Numbered from the stretch's first letter, positions 8,955 through 20,993 are shown. The stretch is DNA of 64,000 nucleotides from Streptomyces sp. ST2-7A (GCF_021390475.1 NZ_JAJUWS010000037.1:1-64000); one strand, 5' to 3'. The notes: generated by a model from the sequence alone, not told the origin. Numbers and translations: made by a program.

Positions 8955-10805
8955 GTGACCGAGTGGTCCCGTCGCACGGCCCTGCTACTGCCCGAGGGGG
9001 CGACCGGCAGCAGGGCGCAGCCCGCCATCCGGATCTTCGGACGGTGGGCCCGTGGGCCGTTGCTGCCGGTGCTCCGGCTGTGGCGGCGCAACATCCAGCT
9101 GCGCGTGGTGGTCTCGACCCTGCTGCTGTCGCTGGCCGTGGTGCTGGTGCTGGGCGTGGTCGTCATCGGCCAGGTCCGCAACGGCCTGCTGGAAGCCAAG
9201 CGGCAGACGGCGATCAGCCAGGCCGACGGCGGGTTCGCGGTGGCCGCGGACCGGGCGGATCGGGCCGTCACCGGCACGGACCCCGGTGACGGCACCCCGG
9301 GTCGGGCCACCGACCCGGGCGTGTGGCTGACCGGGATGGTCGAGCAGCTGGCCAGCGGCGGGCAGGGCGTGTACTCGGTGGTGGCGCTGCCCTCGCAGCT
9401 ATCCGGCCAGCCGTTCGGCGGGGAGACGGCCGGCGGCGCGCCGCGCGGCCCGCGCTCCTCGGCGGACATCAGACCCGAGGAGAGCGTGCCGCAGGACATG
9501 CGGGACGCGCTGGACGGCAACGCCGGCACCCATCGCCGGTACGGCACGATCGTGCGCCCGGACGGGTCCACCCAGACGGCGCTGATCGTCGGCCGCCGGC
9601 TGACCGACAACCACGGCAACCCCTACCAGCTGTACTACCTCTTCCCCTTCACGCAGGAGGAGAAGTCGTTGGCGCTGGTCAAGGGCACCATCACCACCGC
9701 CGGGGTGTTCCTGGTGGCGCTGCTGGGCGCCATCGCGTGGCTGGTGGTCCGGCAGGCGGTGACGCCGGTGCGGATGGCGGCGCGGATCGCCGAGCGCCTG
9801 GCGGCGGGCCGGTTGCAGGAACGGATGAAGGTCAGCGGCGAGGACGACATCGCCCGGCTCGGCGAGTCGTTCAACAAGATGGCCCGCAGCCTCCAGGCCA
9901 AGATCCACCAGCTCGAGGAGCTGTCGCGGATGCAGCGACGGTTCGTCTCGGACGTTTCGCACGAGCTGCGCACGCCGTTGACGACGGTGCGGATGGCGGC
10001 CGACGTCATCCACGAGTCCAAGAGCGACTTCGACCCGATGACCGCCCGTTCGGCGGAACTCCTCATCGACCAGCTGGACCGGTTCGAGGCCATGCTCGCG
10101 GAACTGCTGGAGATCAGCCGCTTCGACGCGGGCGCGGCGGCCCTGGAGGCCGAACCGACCGACCTGCGGGACTCGGTGCGGCGGGTCCTGGAGGCGGCCG
10201 AACCGCTGGCCGGGCGCAAGGGCACCCGACTGGTGGTGCGCGGCGACGAACGGCCCGTGGTGGCGGAGGTGGACCCGAGGCGGGTGGAACGGGTGCTGCG
10301 CAACCTGGTGGTCAACGCCATCGAACACGGTGAGGGACGCGACGTGGTGGTGCGGTTGGCCGTCGCCCCCGGCGAGGACGGGGCGGTGGCGGTGGCGGTG
10401 CGCGACCACGGCATCGGGCTGGGGCCCGGCGAGGCGGAGCGGGTGTTCAACCGGTTCTGGCGGGCCGATCCGGCGCGGGCGCGGACCACCGGCGGCACCG
10501 GCCTGGGGTTGTCGATCGCGTTGGAGGACACCCGGCTGCACGGCGGCCGGCTGGAGGCCTGGGGTGCGCCGGGGCGCGGGGCGCAGTTCCGGCTGACCCT
10601 GCCGCGCACGGCGGACGGTCCGCTGGGCGGATCGCCGATCGAGCTCGAGCCGGCGGACGCCGGGCCCGGCGGAGCCCCCGGCGCGGCCGGTGCCGCCGCC
10701 GGCTCGGGCGCCACGGCCCTCTCCGCGCGGGAGGCCGGACACGGCTCCGGGCACGGACCGGAGCGGGGCGCCGACAGCCGGGAGGAGGCCGGCCGTGGGT
10801 GGTGA
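8955..10805 (+). CDS. mtrB: Two-component sensor histidine kinase MtrB
   Basis: A membrane kinase of 616 residues that phosphorylates MtrA. Two membrane helices (about 46-71 and 240-263) flank an extracytoplasmic sensor region of about 170 residues. HAMP (about 265-318), the dimerisation/phosphoacceptor domain with His336 in VSHELRTPLTTV, and the HATPase domain follow (NLVVNAIEHGEG, DHGIGLG, RFWRADPARARTTGGTGLGL). A ~60-residue disordered Gly/Ala tail ends the protein. It starts at GTG 8955, two bases after mtrA. Its last 11 bases overlap the predicted lpqB start. Order and coupling mtrA-mtrB-lpqB match other actinobacteria. Confidence 0.97.
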   Translation: MTEWSRRTALLLPEGATGSRAQPAIRIFGRWARGPLLPVLRLWRRNIQLRVVVSTLLLSLAVVLVLGVVVIGQVRNGLLEAKRQTAISQADGGFAVAADRADRAVTGTDPGDGTPGRATDPGVWLTGMVEQLASGGQGVYSVVALPSQLSGQPFGGETAGGAPRGPRSSADIRPEESVPQDMRDALDGNAGTHRRYGTIVRPDGSTQTALIVGRRLTDNHGNPYQLYYLFPFTQEEKSLALVKGTITTAGVFLVALLGAIAWLVVRQAVTPVRMAARIAERLAAGRLQERMKVSGEDDIARLGESFNKMARSLQAKIHQLEELSRMQRRFVSDVSHELRTPLTTVRMAADVIHESKSDFDPMTARSAELLIDQLDRFEAMLAELLEISRFDAGAAALEAEPTDLRDSVRRVLEAAEPLAGRKGTRLVVRGDERPVVAEVDPRRVERVLRNLVVNAIEHGEGRDVVVRLAVAPGEDGAVAVAVRDHGIGLGPGEAERVFNRFWRADPARARTTGGTGLGLSIALEDTRLHGGRLEAWGAPGRGAQFRLTLPRTADGPLGGSPIELEPADAGPGGAPGAAGAAAGSGATALSAREAGHGSGHGPERGADSREEAGRGW

Positions 10806-12888
10806 GGGACCGATTCCGCACGGTGGAACGACGGGACGCGTGACGAACGGCGGGGTCCTCCGGGCGCCGCGCGCCGCCCGGCTGCGCCGGCTGGGCGGCG
10901 CGCTCGTCGCCTGCGGCCTGCTGGTGGGCGGCTGTGCCTCGATGCCGGGCTCCGGGCCCGTGCAGCGGGTGGAGTCCGATCGGCGGGCGGACGCCGACAG
11001 CCAGGTTCGGGTCTTCGGCGTCAGCCCGCAGCCCGGCGCGCTGCCGCAGGACATCGCGCGCGGCTTCCTGGAGGCGATCACCAGCGACGAGGCGGACTTC
11101 GCGACCGCCCGCGAGTACCTGACCCCGGAGGCGGCCGAGGACTGGGACCCGATGGCGTCCACCACGGTGCTCGCGGACGGCCCGCTGTTGGCCGGCCGGC
11201 CGGCGGACCCGGCGATCGACGGCAGCGGCTTCGCGTTCGAGATCTCCGGCACCCGGTTGGCGGTGGTGGACGCGGGGCACGTGTACGAGCCGGAGGAGGG
11301 CGTCTACCGCGAGCGGCTGTCGCTGCGGCAGGTGGACGACGAGTGGCGGATCGACCGGCTCCCCGACGGTCTGGTGCTGGGGGAGTCCGACTTCCGCCGT
11401 ATCCACCGAGGGGTCAACCGCTACTACTACGCGGACGCCGGCCCGGAGGCGAGCCTGGTGCCCGGAGCCTCGGGGGTGCTGGTGGCCGACCCGATCCAGG
11501 TGCGCAGCCGGGTGGACCCGGTGGGCGAGGCGGTCGCCGCGCTGATCGACGGGCCCAGCCCGTGGCTGGAGCCGGTGGTGACCACCCACTTCCCCGAGGA
11601 CGCGCGCCTGGTGGGCGACAGCCGGCCGGCGCCGGACGAGTCGGGCGTGCTGACGCTGCGGCTCGGCGGGCTCCCCGCCGATCTGGGGCGCACCCGGTGC
11701 GAGCGGATGGCCGCGCAGACCCTGCACACCGTGCGGGGGGTGGGCGCGGCCGAGGTCACCGAGGTCCGGCTGGCGTCCCGGGCGGGGCGGGATCTGTGCT
11801 CGCTGACGGCGCTGGAGGCCCAGACCAGGGCGCCGGGGCTGCTGATCGGTTCCCAGGAGCGGCAGTACCTGCTGGACGAGGAACGACGGCTGGTCGCCAT
11901 CGAGGACGAGGGGCAGCCGCGTCCGGTGGCCGGCCCGCTGGGCCGTGAGGGCGTGGAGCCGCGTGCGGTGGCGGTGCGGAGGGACGAGGAGGTGGCGGCG
12001 GCCGTGTCGGCGGACGGGGCCACTCTGTGGGTGACCGAGCTGACCGGCAACGCCGACCTCCCCGACGAACCGCTGTACGTCTCCGCCGGGAACGGCGCCG
12101 CCCCGCCGACCGCCCCCTCGGAGGAGGGCGCCGGGGAGGACGACCCGGCCGCCGGGGACGGCGCCGAGGGCCCAGCCGGCTCGGAGGGGGCTGAGGACCC
12201 CGAGGGGGTCGACACGCCGCTCGCCGCGCCCACCGGTGGTCTCACCACCCCGAGCTGGGACGGACTGGGCGACCTGTGGTTCGCCGACCGCGACGCCGAG
12301 GCGGTCTCCGGCGGTACCGGCGCGCTGTACCGGCTCCCGCGCGGCGGCGCGGCCCCGGAGGAGGTCGAGGTCCGCGGCCTGCGGTCCGGACAGCGCCTGG
12401 AGGCGCTGCGGGTCTCCTCCGACGGCACCCGGGTCGCGATGCTGATCTCGCAGCGCGACCGCACCGCCCTGTACCTGGGGCGGATCGAGCGGTCCGCCGG
12501 CACGGCGGAGGAGGCGGCCGACCCCGGGGACGCCGTCGGGAACGGTGCGGGCGACGACGGCACCGCGGTGGTGGTGGACGGCCTGCGGCCGATCGCGCCG
12601 CACCTGCAGAACGTGGTGGCCGTCTCGTGGGCCGGGGCCGGACGACTGGTGGTCGCGGGCCGGCCGGAGGGCGGCGTGGACCAGATCCAGTATGTGGGCG
12701 TGGACGGCTCCACGGCGCCGACGGCGCCGGTACCCGGCCTGAGCGACGTCACCGGGGTGGCGGCCTCGGAGCGCGAGGACCGGCCGTTGCTGGCGGAGTC
12801 GGCGGACGGTGTGGCCCGGCTCCAACAGCAGGACGCGCAGTGGAAGGTGGTCATGGCGGACGGCACCGGGCCGGTCTATCCGGGCTGA
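10795..12888 (+). CDS. lpqB: Lipoprotein LpqB (GerMN / WD-like)
   Basis: LpqB is an exported lipoprotein that interacts with the MtrB sensor and tunes MtrAB signalling in mycobacteria and streptomycetes. The 697-residue product has a signal with lipobox LVGGC, a GerMN (sporulation/germination) domain in the first half (about residues 230-340, VRSRVDPVGEAVAALIDGPS), and a C-terminal beta-propeller-like half (LTTPSWDGLGDLWFADRD, LRVSSDGTRVAMLISQRD). An acidic Gly/Glu/Ala linker of about 45 residues sits between them. The chosen start GTG 10795 has GGAGGAGG 6 bases upstream and overlaps mtrB. A GTG at 10840 would give a shorter, more usual signal peptide but has a weaker ribosome site. Confidence 0.95.
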   Translation: MGGEGPIPHGGTTGRVTNGGVLRAPRAARLRRLGGALVACGLLVGGCASMPGSGPVQRVESDRRADADSQVRVFGVSPQPGALPQDIARGFLEAITSDEADFATAREYLTPEAAEDWDPMASTTVLADGPLLAGRPADPAIDGSGFAFEISGTRLAVVDAGHVYEPEEGVYRERLSLRQVDDEWRIDRLPDGLVLGESDFRRIHRGVNRYYYADAGPEASLVPGASGVLVADPIQVRSRVDPVGEAVAALIDGPSPWLEPVVTTHFPEDARLVGDSRPAPDESGVLTLRLGGLPADLGRTRCERMAAQTLHTVRGVGAAEVTEVRLASRAGRDLCSLTALEAQTRAPGLLIGSQERQYLLDEERRLVAIEDEGQPRPVAGPLGREGVEPRAVAVRRDEEVAAAVSADGATLWVTELTGNADLPDEPLYVSAGNGAAPPTAPSEEGAGEDDPAAGDGAEGPAGSEGAEDPEGVDTPLAAPTGGLTTPSWDGLGDLWFADRDAEAVSGGTGALYRLPRGGAAPEEVEVRGLRSGQRLEALRVSSDGTRVAMLISQRDRTALYLGRIERSAGTAEEAADPGDAVGNGAGDDGTAVVVDGLRPIAPHLQNVVAVSWAGAGRLVVAGRPEGGVDQIQYVGVDGSTAPTAPVPGLSDVTGVAASEREDRPLLAESADGVARLQQQDAQWKVVMADGTGPVYPG

Positions 12889-12900
12889 CCGGCGGCTTCC

Positions 12901-12924
12901 CGCCCCGGGCGCGCGCCCGGGGCG
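12901..12924 (+). terminator. Perfect 24-bp palindrome after lpqB
   Basis: CGCCCCGGGCGC is followed directly by its reverse complement, 12 bases after the lpqB stop. There is no T tract, as often seen in Streptomyces terminators. With no loop it must open several central pairs to form a hairpin. Confidence 0.5.
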
Positions 12925-13002
12925 CGCCGGGCGCGGAGGCGTCGGTCCCGACCCGGTTCGCCGGAAGGCCGAAACCGCTCGGATCGGCACGGCGTTTTTC
13001 CA

Positions 13003-13026
13003 CAGGGGTGGCCCGGGTCACCCCTG
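13003..13026. promoter_or_regulatory. Inverted repeat upstream of comF (possible operator)
   Basis: CAGGGGTG and CACCCCTG form a perfect 8-bp inverted repeat with an 8-bp spacer, ending 18 bases before the comF GTG. It follows a short T-rich stretch (GTTTTTCCA). This could be an operator or an mRNA leader hairpin. No regulator is known for it. Confidence 0.45.
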
Positions 13027-13044
13027 GTCCGCCACAGTGGTGGG

Positions 13045-13860
13045 GTGCTCGTACCGGGGCCGCGATGGCCCGAGGAATTGGTCTCCCTGATGCTGCCCGC
13101 CGCCTGCGCGGGGTGCGCCGGGCGGGGCGCCCTGCTCTGCGGTTCCTGTCGGGGGTTGCTGACCCGGGAGGGGCCGCACCGGATCCGGCCGCGTCCCGAG
13201 CCACCGGGGCTGCCCCCGGTCCTCGCCGCCGCGGTGTACGCCGACCAGACCCGCGCGGTGCTGCTCGCGCACAAGGAGCGCGGGCGGCTCCCGTTGGCCG
13301 GCCCGCTGGGCGTGGCCCTGGCGGGGGCGGTGTCGGCGGCGGTGTCGGCCGCGCCGGATTGGGCCCGGCCCCGGCCGGGGGAGCTGCTGTGGCTGGTGCC
13401 CGTGCCCTCCGAGCGGGCGGCGGTGGCGCGGCGCGGCCACGACCCGGTACTGCGGATCGCCCGTGCGGCGGCGGCCTGTCTGCGCCGCTCGGGACGGGGC
13501 GCGCGAGTGGTGCCCTGCCTGGGGCGGGATCGGGCGGTGGCCGACCAGGTCGGGCTGGGGTCGGCCGAGCGGTGGGAGAACCTGACCGGCGCGCTGGTCG
13601 CCGGCCGTCCGCCCGCCTCCGCGGCGGCCGGACGGGGACCGGTGGTGCTCGTGGACGACCTGATCACCACCGGGGCGACACTCGCGGAGGCCGCCCGCGC
13701 GCTGCGCGAGGCCGGCTGGGTCCCGGGGGGACGGTCGCCCGGGGAGGTGGGGGACGCGCTGGTGGCCGCGGTGGTCGCCGGCCCGCCGAGCGGCGGCCGG
13801 CCCGGTACACCGGTCCCCGGACGGGAGCGGCCGGCGGGGGAGCCGGGGATGGTCCCGTGA
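13045..13860 (+). CDS. comF: ComF family phosphoribosyltransferase-like protein
   Basis: A 271-residue ComF-like protein. ComF is a DNA-uptake component in naturally competent bacteria; the role in non-competent actinobacteria is unclear. The N-terminal Cys cluster (CAGCAGRGALLCGSC, residues about 20-36) is the typical zinc site. The C-terminal half carries the PRPP-binding motif VVLVDDLITTGATL at about residues 203-216 and LVPVPSERAAVARRGHDP. It starts at GTG 13045. The last ~40 residues are low-complexity. It sits between lpqB and hpf, as in M. tuberculosis (Rv3242c). Confidence 0.9.
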   Translation: MLVPGPRWPEELVSLMLPAACAGCAGRGALLCGSCRGLLTREGPHRIRPRPEPPGLPPVLAAAVYADQTRAVLLAHKERGRLPLAGPLGVALAGAVSAAVSAAPDWARPRPGELLWLVPVPSERAAVARRGHDPVLRIARAAAACLRRSGRGARVVPCLGRDRAVADQVGLGSAERWENLTGALVAGRPPASAAAGRGPVVLVDDLITTGATLAEAARALREAGWVPGGRSPGEVGDALVAAVVAGPPSGGRPGTPVPGRERPAGEPGMVP

Positions 13861-14123
13861 ACACCGGCGCCGGGTCACCGTGGCGGTGTCCGGTGTCCGG
13901 TGGCCCGGTCCCGGCGGTCCCGCCCGCCGCACGGGGCCGATCGGGCCTCTCACGGGCCGTTCAGCGGGTGCCGTACCCCCGGCATCGGAGGTATTTTCGA
14001 GGAACAGAACCTTCCACCGACGGTCCCGCGGAATCGGGCGCCGGAGCTGCGGGAACGGGGAGGCGCCACCCCCGGGACCGGACGCGGTGGACACTCCGAA
14101 GAGGGGTTGAGGGCATGGTGCGG

Positions 14124-14147
14124 GTTTGCCGCTTCGACCCCGGGTAT
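14124..14147 (+). promoter_or_regulatory. Predicted stress-sigma (SigB/SigH-type) promoter for hpf
   Basis: GTTT at 14124-14127 and GGGTAT at 14142-14147 are separated by exactly 14 bases, matching the GTTT-N14..16-GGGTA(C/T) pattern of the Streptomyces SigB family. It lies about 260 bases before the hpf start. The rest of 13861-14409 contains no convincing gene. Confidence 0.5.
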
Positions 14148-14409
14148 GGAGTGACGTACCGGTGCGCGGGCGGATCCCCGGGACGTGGGGTTCCCCTCCC
14201 GTCCCCCACGGGGCCCTCCGCCCCCGCCACCGGGGAGAAGTCCTCCGGGTGGGTACCCGGAGGCGCTCGGAGGGATCCGGATCGAGGAGGTGGCAGCCGC
14301 ACCCCGATGTAACCCGAGGGGAGCGCCGGAAGATCCCCCGGACCCCTCGGAGTCGGTGTACCAAGGGCGGCGACCGCCGGGAGCGGGCCGCCCGGGAACG
14401 GAGTTCTGC

Positions 14410-15105
14410 GTGGACATTGTCGTCAAGGGCCGCAAGACGGAGGTGCCGGAGCGCTTCCGGAAGCACGTGGCCGAAAAGCTCAAGATCGACAAAATCCAGA
14501 GGATCGACACGAAGATCCTCAGCCTCGACGTGGAAGTCTCCAAGGAGCCCAACCCCCGGCAGGCGGACCGCTCCGACCGGGTGGAGATCACGTTGCGGCA
14601 CCGGGGGCCGGTGATCAGGGCGGAAGCCTCCGCCTCCGACCCGTACGGCGCCCTGGACCTCGCGGTGGAGAAGCTCGAGACCCGGCTGCGCAGGCGGCAC
14701 GACAAGCGCACCTCCCGGCGCGGTCGCGACCGCATCCCCGCGAGCGCCGTGCCCGAGACGGTCATCGGAGCCGCCACCCTCAACGGCGACGGCGAGCTGG
14801 TCACGAGCTCCGCGGAGGAGAGCGAGGAGTCGCGCGTCCGACGGGTGGGACCGCTGGAGGTGGAGGGTGACGGGCCGCTGGTGGTGCGGGAGAAGACCCA
14901 CACCGCCGCCCCGATGGCCCTGGACCAGGCGCTGTACGAGATGGAGCTGGTCGGCCACGACTTCTACCTGTTCGTGGACGCCGAGACCAAGGAACCCAGC
15001 GTCGTCTACCGCCGCCACGCCTACGACTACGGGGTGATCCGACTGAAGAGCGACCCGCTGGCGGACTCCGCCCCGCCGGAGGCCGGGGACTCGCTGGGCA
15101 TCTGA
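14410..15105 (+). CDS. hpf: Long-form ribosome hibernation promoting factor
   Basis: HPF binds the small ribosomal subunit and drives 100S dimer formation, storing ribosomes in stationary phase and stress. The 231-residue protein has the N-terminal S30AE fold (DIVVKGRKTEVPERFRKHVA, about 1-105), a linker, and the C-terminal dimerisation domain (MALDQALYEMELVGHDFYLF, VVYRRHAYDYGVI). The start is GTG 14410 with GGAG 6 bases upstream and the first residues VDIVVKG, as in other Streptomyces. It lies between comF and the NarL-type regulator, and its long leader carries a stress-type promoter match. Confidence 0.96.
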   Translation: MDIVVKGRKTEVPERFRKHVAEKLKIDKIQRIDTKILSLDVEVSKEPNPRQADRSDRVEITLRHRGPVIRAEASASDPYGALDLAVEKLETRLRRRHDKRTSRRGRDRIPASAVPETVIGAATLNGDGELVTSSAEESEESRVRRVGPLEVEGDGPLVVREKTHTAAPMALDQALYEMELVGHDFYLFVDAETKEPSVVYRRHAYDYGVIRLKSDPLADSAPPEAGDSLGI

Positions 15106-15160
15106 ACGGGGCGGGCGCCCGATCGGTCCCGGGCACCCCATGGGGCCGGCCCCCGGCGGA

Positions 15161-15204
15161 GGTTGTCGGGGACCGGCCGGTGAGTCGGTCGATCCCCGAC
15201 AACC
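15161..15204 (+). terminator. hpf terminator hairpin
   Basis: GGTTGTCGGGGA and TCCCCGACAACC form a 12-bp perfect stem with a 20-base, partly self-pairing loop, 56 bases after the hpf stop. It is GC-rich and lacks a T tract. The remaining spacer to 15487 holds a short direct repeat (GTCGCTCTTCG twice, about 15333-15355) and no gene. Confidence 0.6.
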
Positions 15205-15487
15205 CCTTCCCGGACGCGGGCACACCCATGGGTGGGTGGGGTGCCGGGTCCGGGGCCGCCCGGTCCGGCGGACCTCCGCTCGTTTCCCGGTTCCGACTGT
15301 TCCCCCGGTCATCGGTGTTCTTCGGTCGTTCGCCGGTCGCTCTTCGGTCGCTCTTCGGCCCGGGGCGACCTCCGGGAACCGAGGGGCGGTGACCCGGGCA
15401 CGGGCCGTGGAATCATGGCCCGTGCCCGATCGGCCTCCCGTGGTGACCGACCGGGGACGAGCCGGCTCACGGGGGAAAAGAGGGATC

Positions 15488-16213
15488 ATGGTGAACGGCT
15501 TCGGCCCCGGGGCCGGCGGTTCGGCGTCAGGGGATTCCCGCGCGGAGCCGATCCGGGTCCTGGTCGTCGACGATCACGAACTCTTTCGTCGGGGCCTGGA
15601 GATCGTGCTCGCCCACGAGCCGGACATCCTGGTGGTGGGCGAGGCGGGGGATGGGGCGGAGGCCGTGGAGAAGGCCGCCGACCTGCTGCCGGACATCGTG
15701 CTGATGGACGTGCGGATGCCCCGCCGGGGCGGGATCGAGGCCTGCACCTCCATCAAGGAGGTGGCCCCCAGTGCCCGGATCATCATGCTGACGATCAGTG
15801 ACGAGGAGGCCGACCTCTACGAGGCGATCAAGGCGGGCGCCACCGGTTACCTGCTGAAGGAGATCTCCACCGACGAGGTCACCGCCGCGATCCGGGCGGT
15901 CGCCGACGGGCAGTCCCAGATCAGCCCCTCGATGGCGGTGAAACTGCTCACCGAGTTCAAGGCGATGGTCCAGCGCACCGGGGAGGAGCAGCGACTGGTG
16001 CCGGCGCCCCGACTGACCTCCCGCGAGCTCGAGGTCCTCAAGCTCGTCGCCACCGGGAAGAACAACCGGGAGATCGCCCGGGATCTCTACATCAGCGAGA
16101 ACACCGTCAAGAACCACGTCCGGAACATCCTGGAGAAGCTGCAACTGCACTCCCGGATGGAGGCCGTGGTCTACGCGGTGCGGGAGAAGATCCTCGATCT
16201 CGAGGGTGGCTGA
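15488..16213 (+). CDS. NarL/LuxR-type response regulator (orphan)
   Basis: A 241-residue DNA-binding response regulator. The receiver domain (about 20-140) has the acidic pocket VVDDHELFRRGL, phosphoacceptor Asp74 in DIVLMDVRMP, and Lys in YLLKEISTDE. A LuxR helix-turn-helix follows (about 175-235, LTSRELEVLKLVATGKNNREIA, YISENTVKNHVRNILEKL). The start is ATG 15488 after AGGG; GTG 15491 is also possible. No histidine kinase gene lies next to it. The same arrangement beside hpf is known in S. coelicolor, where the regulator is an orphan. All visible phosphorylation residues are intact. Confidence 0.93.
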   Translation: MVNGFGPGAGGSASGDSRAEPIRVLVVDDHELFRRGLEIVLAHEPDILVVGEAGDGAEAVEKAADLLPDIVLMDVRMPRRGGIEACTSIKEVAPSARIIMLTISDEEADLYEAIKAGATGYLLKEISTDEVTAAIRAVADGQSQISPSMAVKLLTEFKAMVQRTGEEQRLVPAPRLTSRELEVLKLVATGKNNREIARDLYISENTVKNHVRNILEKLQLHSRMEAVVYAVREKILDLEGG

Positions 16214-16484
16214 CGCGCCGGCCCGCCACCGTTTCCCCGTTCCGGCCCGGCACCCCACCGCCGGGCCCCACGGCCGTCCCGCGCCTATCCGGTTCCGCGC
16301 CGGCCCGTGTTCGCCCCGGGCCCGTGTTCGTCCCGGGCCGTGGGCGGGGTCCGTGCCGGTCCGATCCCGGGGTCGTGCTCACGGTGCCGGTCCCGGGTCA
16401 CCCCGGTTCGGTGGCGTCCCGGGGAACCCGCGGGCCACAAGCAGCCGCGGCTTCGCGCCGGCCTCGTCCCGCGGGGGTCCTGTC

Positions 16485-16522
16485 CCACCCCGGGGGCCAC
16501 GCCGCCGTGACCCCCGGGGTGG
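16485..16522. terminator. Hairpin between convergent genes
   Basis: CCACCCCGGGGG and CCCCCGGGGTGG form a 12-bp stem with a 14-base loop, 8 bases beyond the minus-strand glycosylase stop. It can serve both converging transcripts. The spacer 16214-16484 has only short degenerate repeats such as CCCGTGTTCG(C/T)CCCGGGC. Confidence 0.6.
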
Positions 16523-16529
16523 TGCCCGC

Positions 16530-17945
16530 TCAGCGGACCCCGCCCGAGGGGAGGTCGGTCGGCTCCCCGATCGCGTGCGCCCCGAGCGCCTCCACCAGCG
16601 CCGGAGCCGCGGCGGCCGGGACCACCCGCTCCACCCGGATCCGCTCGGCCCCCACCCAGCTCGCGGCCTCGCGCAGCGCGGTCGCCACCGCCGGAGCCGA
16701 CCGTCGCGCGACGGCGGGGGTGCCCTCGAAGCCGACCCGCCGGGCGACCAGCACCCCGCCGCGCTCGCGCGCGGGATCCACCCGGGCGACCAGCCGTCCG
16801 CCGGCGAGCACCGGCATCGCGAAGTAACCGTGCACCCGCTTCTCCTTCGGGGTGTAGGCCTCGAGCCGGTGCGCCATGCCGAAGATCCGTTCGGTGCGGC
16901 GGCGGTCCCAGATCAGGGAGTCGAAGGGGGAGAGCAGGGTGGTGCGGTGCCGGCCGCGCGGGGTCTCCCGCAGCGCGACCGGGTCCGCCCACGCCGGTTC
17001 GCGCCAGCCCTCCACCGCCACCGGCACCAGATCGGTGTCGGGCAGCGCCCCGGTGACGGAGGCGATGCCCAGGCGGTGCTGATCGGCCAGGTCGGCGACG
17101 GTCGCCACCCCCAGCGCCCGCCCCGCGCGGCCCACCAGCTCCCGCACACAGGCGTCGTCGTCCAGATCGTCGTGGAACAGCTCGCCGGGAACGGCCCGCT
17201 CGGCGAGCTCGTAGACCCGCTTCCAGCCGCGCCGCTCGCGGCAGACCACCTCGCCGACGTCCAGCAGCCACTCCACGGCGATCTTCGTCTGCGACCAGTC
17301 CCACCACGGCCCGCCGCGCTTGGCACCGCCCAACTCGGTGGCGGTCAACGGCCCCTCGGCGGCGAGACGTTCCCGGACCGTCGCGAGGGCGGAGGCGGAG
17401 TCCTCCAGCTGATGCCAGCGGTAACCGCGGCCGCGACGGGCCCGACGGCGGAAGGCGAACAGCGGCCAGTCCTCGATCGGGAGGATGCAGGCCGCGTGCG
17501 ACCAGTACTCGAAGGAGTGGCCCGGCGTCCAGTAGGCGGCCTCCACGGTTGGGCGGCCGACGGCGCCCAACCGGGCGTAGGGGACCAGTTCGTGGGAGCG
17601 GGCCAGCACCGAGATGGTGTCCAGCTGCACCGCGCCCAGATCGCGCAACATGCCGTGCACGCCCGCACGGTGGTCGGGCGCGCCGAGCAGGCCCTGGGCA
17701 CGCAGCGCGAGGCGGCGGGCGTCGTCCGCCGACAGCTCCGCCTCCGGCGCGCTGCCGCGCCCCGCCCGGCGGGCCCCGGTCGGGACGGCGTCGGGCCGGG
17801 GGCCGTCGGGAGTGCCGTCCGGTTCGGCTCGCCCGCCGGCCGGCGGCGTGGTCGGGCCGGGCCCGGCGTCGTTCCGGGCGTCGGGTCCGGTGGCGGTCTC
17901 GGAGTGCGGGCGGGGGGCGGGTACCCCGGGCGGGATGCGGGACAT
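16530..17945 (-). CDS. YcaQ/AlkX-type DNA glycosylase (winged-helix HTH_42)
   Basis: A 471-residue protein of the crosslink-repair DNA glycosylase family (E. coli YcaQ, Streptomyces AlkZ), which removes alkylated bases including interstrand crosslinks. After a ~80-residue disordered head come tandem winged-helix domains. The catalytic Gln-x-Asp motif is seen as AVQLDTISVLARSHELV (about residue 105). Other family segments are EYWSHAACILPIEDWPLF, GGAKRGGPWWDWSQTKIAVE, LLSPFDSLIWDRRRTERIF and KRVHGYFAMPVLAGGRLVAR. QLD rather than QxQ places it with the YcaQ (AlkX) branch. The start ATG 17945 is favoured because TACGAT lies 6 bases upstream, a leaderless-type arrangement; GTG 17978 is the alternative. 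Confidence 0.88.
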   Translation of the reverse strand: MSRIPPGVPAPRPHSETATGPDARNDAGPGPTTPPAGGRAEPDGTPDGPRPDAVPTGARRAGRGSAPEAELSADDARRLALRAQGLLGAPDHRAGVHGMLRDLGAVQLDTISVLARSHELVPYARLGAVGRPTVEAAYWTPGHSFEYWSHAACILPIEDWPLFAFRRRARRGRGYRWHQLEDSASALATVRERLAAEGPLTATELGGAKRGGPWWDWSQTKIAVEWLLDVGEVVCRERRGWKRVYELAERAVPGELFHDDLDDDACVRELVGRAGRALGVATVADLADQHRLGIASVTGALPDTDLVPVAVEGWREPAWADPVALRETPRGRHRTTLLSPFDSLIWDRRRTERIFGMAHRLEAYTPKEKRVHGYFAMPVLAGGRLVARVDPARERGGVLVARRVGFEGTPAVARRSAPAVATALREAASWVGAERIRVERVVPAAAAPALVEALGAHAIGEPTDLPSGGVR

Positions 17946-17951
17946 GACCGG

Positions 17952-17957
17952 ATCGTA
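17952..17957 (-). promoter_or_regulatory. -10 box (TACGAT), predicted leaderless start of the glycosylase gene
   Basis: On the minus strand TACGAT ends 6 bases before ATG 17945, which would put transcription and translation starts at or next to each other. No good -35 is seen. Confidence 0.4.
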
Positions 17958-18046
17958 GGGCCGACCGCCGACAGTCACCGACAGTGCCCACCGGTCGCCT
18001 CCGGAGCGTCCGTTGTGATCGTCCCGTCACGGCGGGCGTCACGGCA

Positions 18047-18076
18047 CTGACACCTCGTCCCGCCCTCGCATACGAT
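18047..18076 (+). promoter_or_regulatory. Predicted secA promoter
   Basis: CTGACA (18047-18052) and TACGAT (18071-18076) with an 18-base spacer match the vegetative HrdB consensus. Predicted transcription start is near 18083, giving an ~85-base leader. Confidence 0.6.
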
Positions 18077-18167
18077 GGCCGGTGCGGCGGGGCCGCCTGA
18101 ATGGAACGCCGCGCCCACGCACCCGACCGTGACGTGTCAGGCCCGACCGGCAAGGAGACCAACCCTC

Positions 18168-20993
<2,826 letters not shown>

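Noticed and set aside
13861..14409. Short open frames between comF and hpf
   Set aside because: None has consistent third-position bias or a ribosome site. The region is better explained as a long regulated leader.
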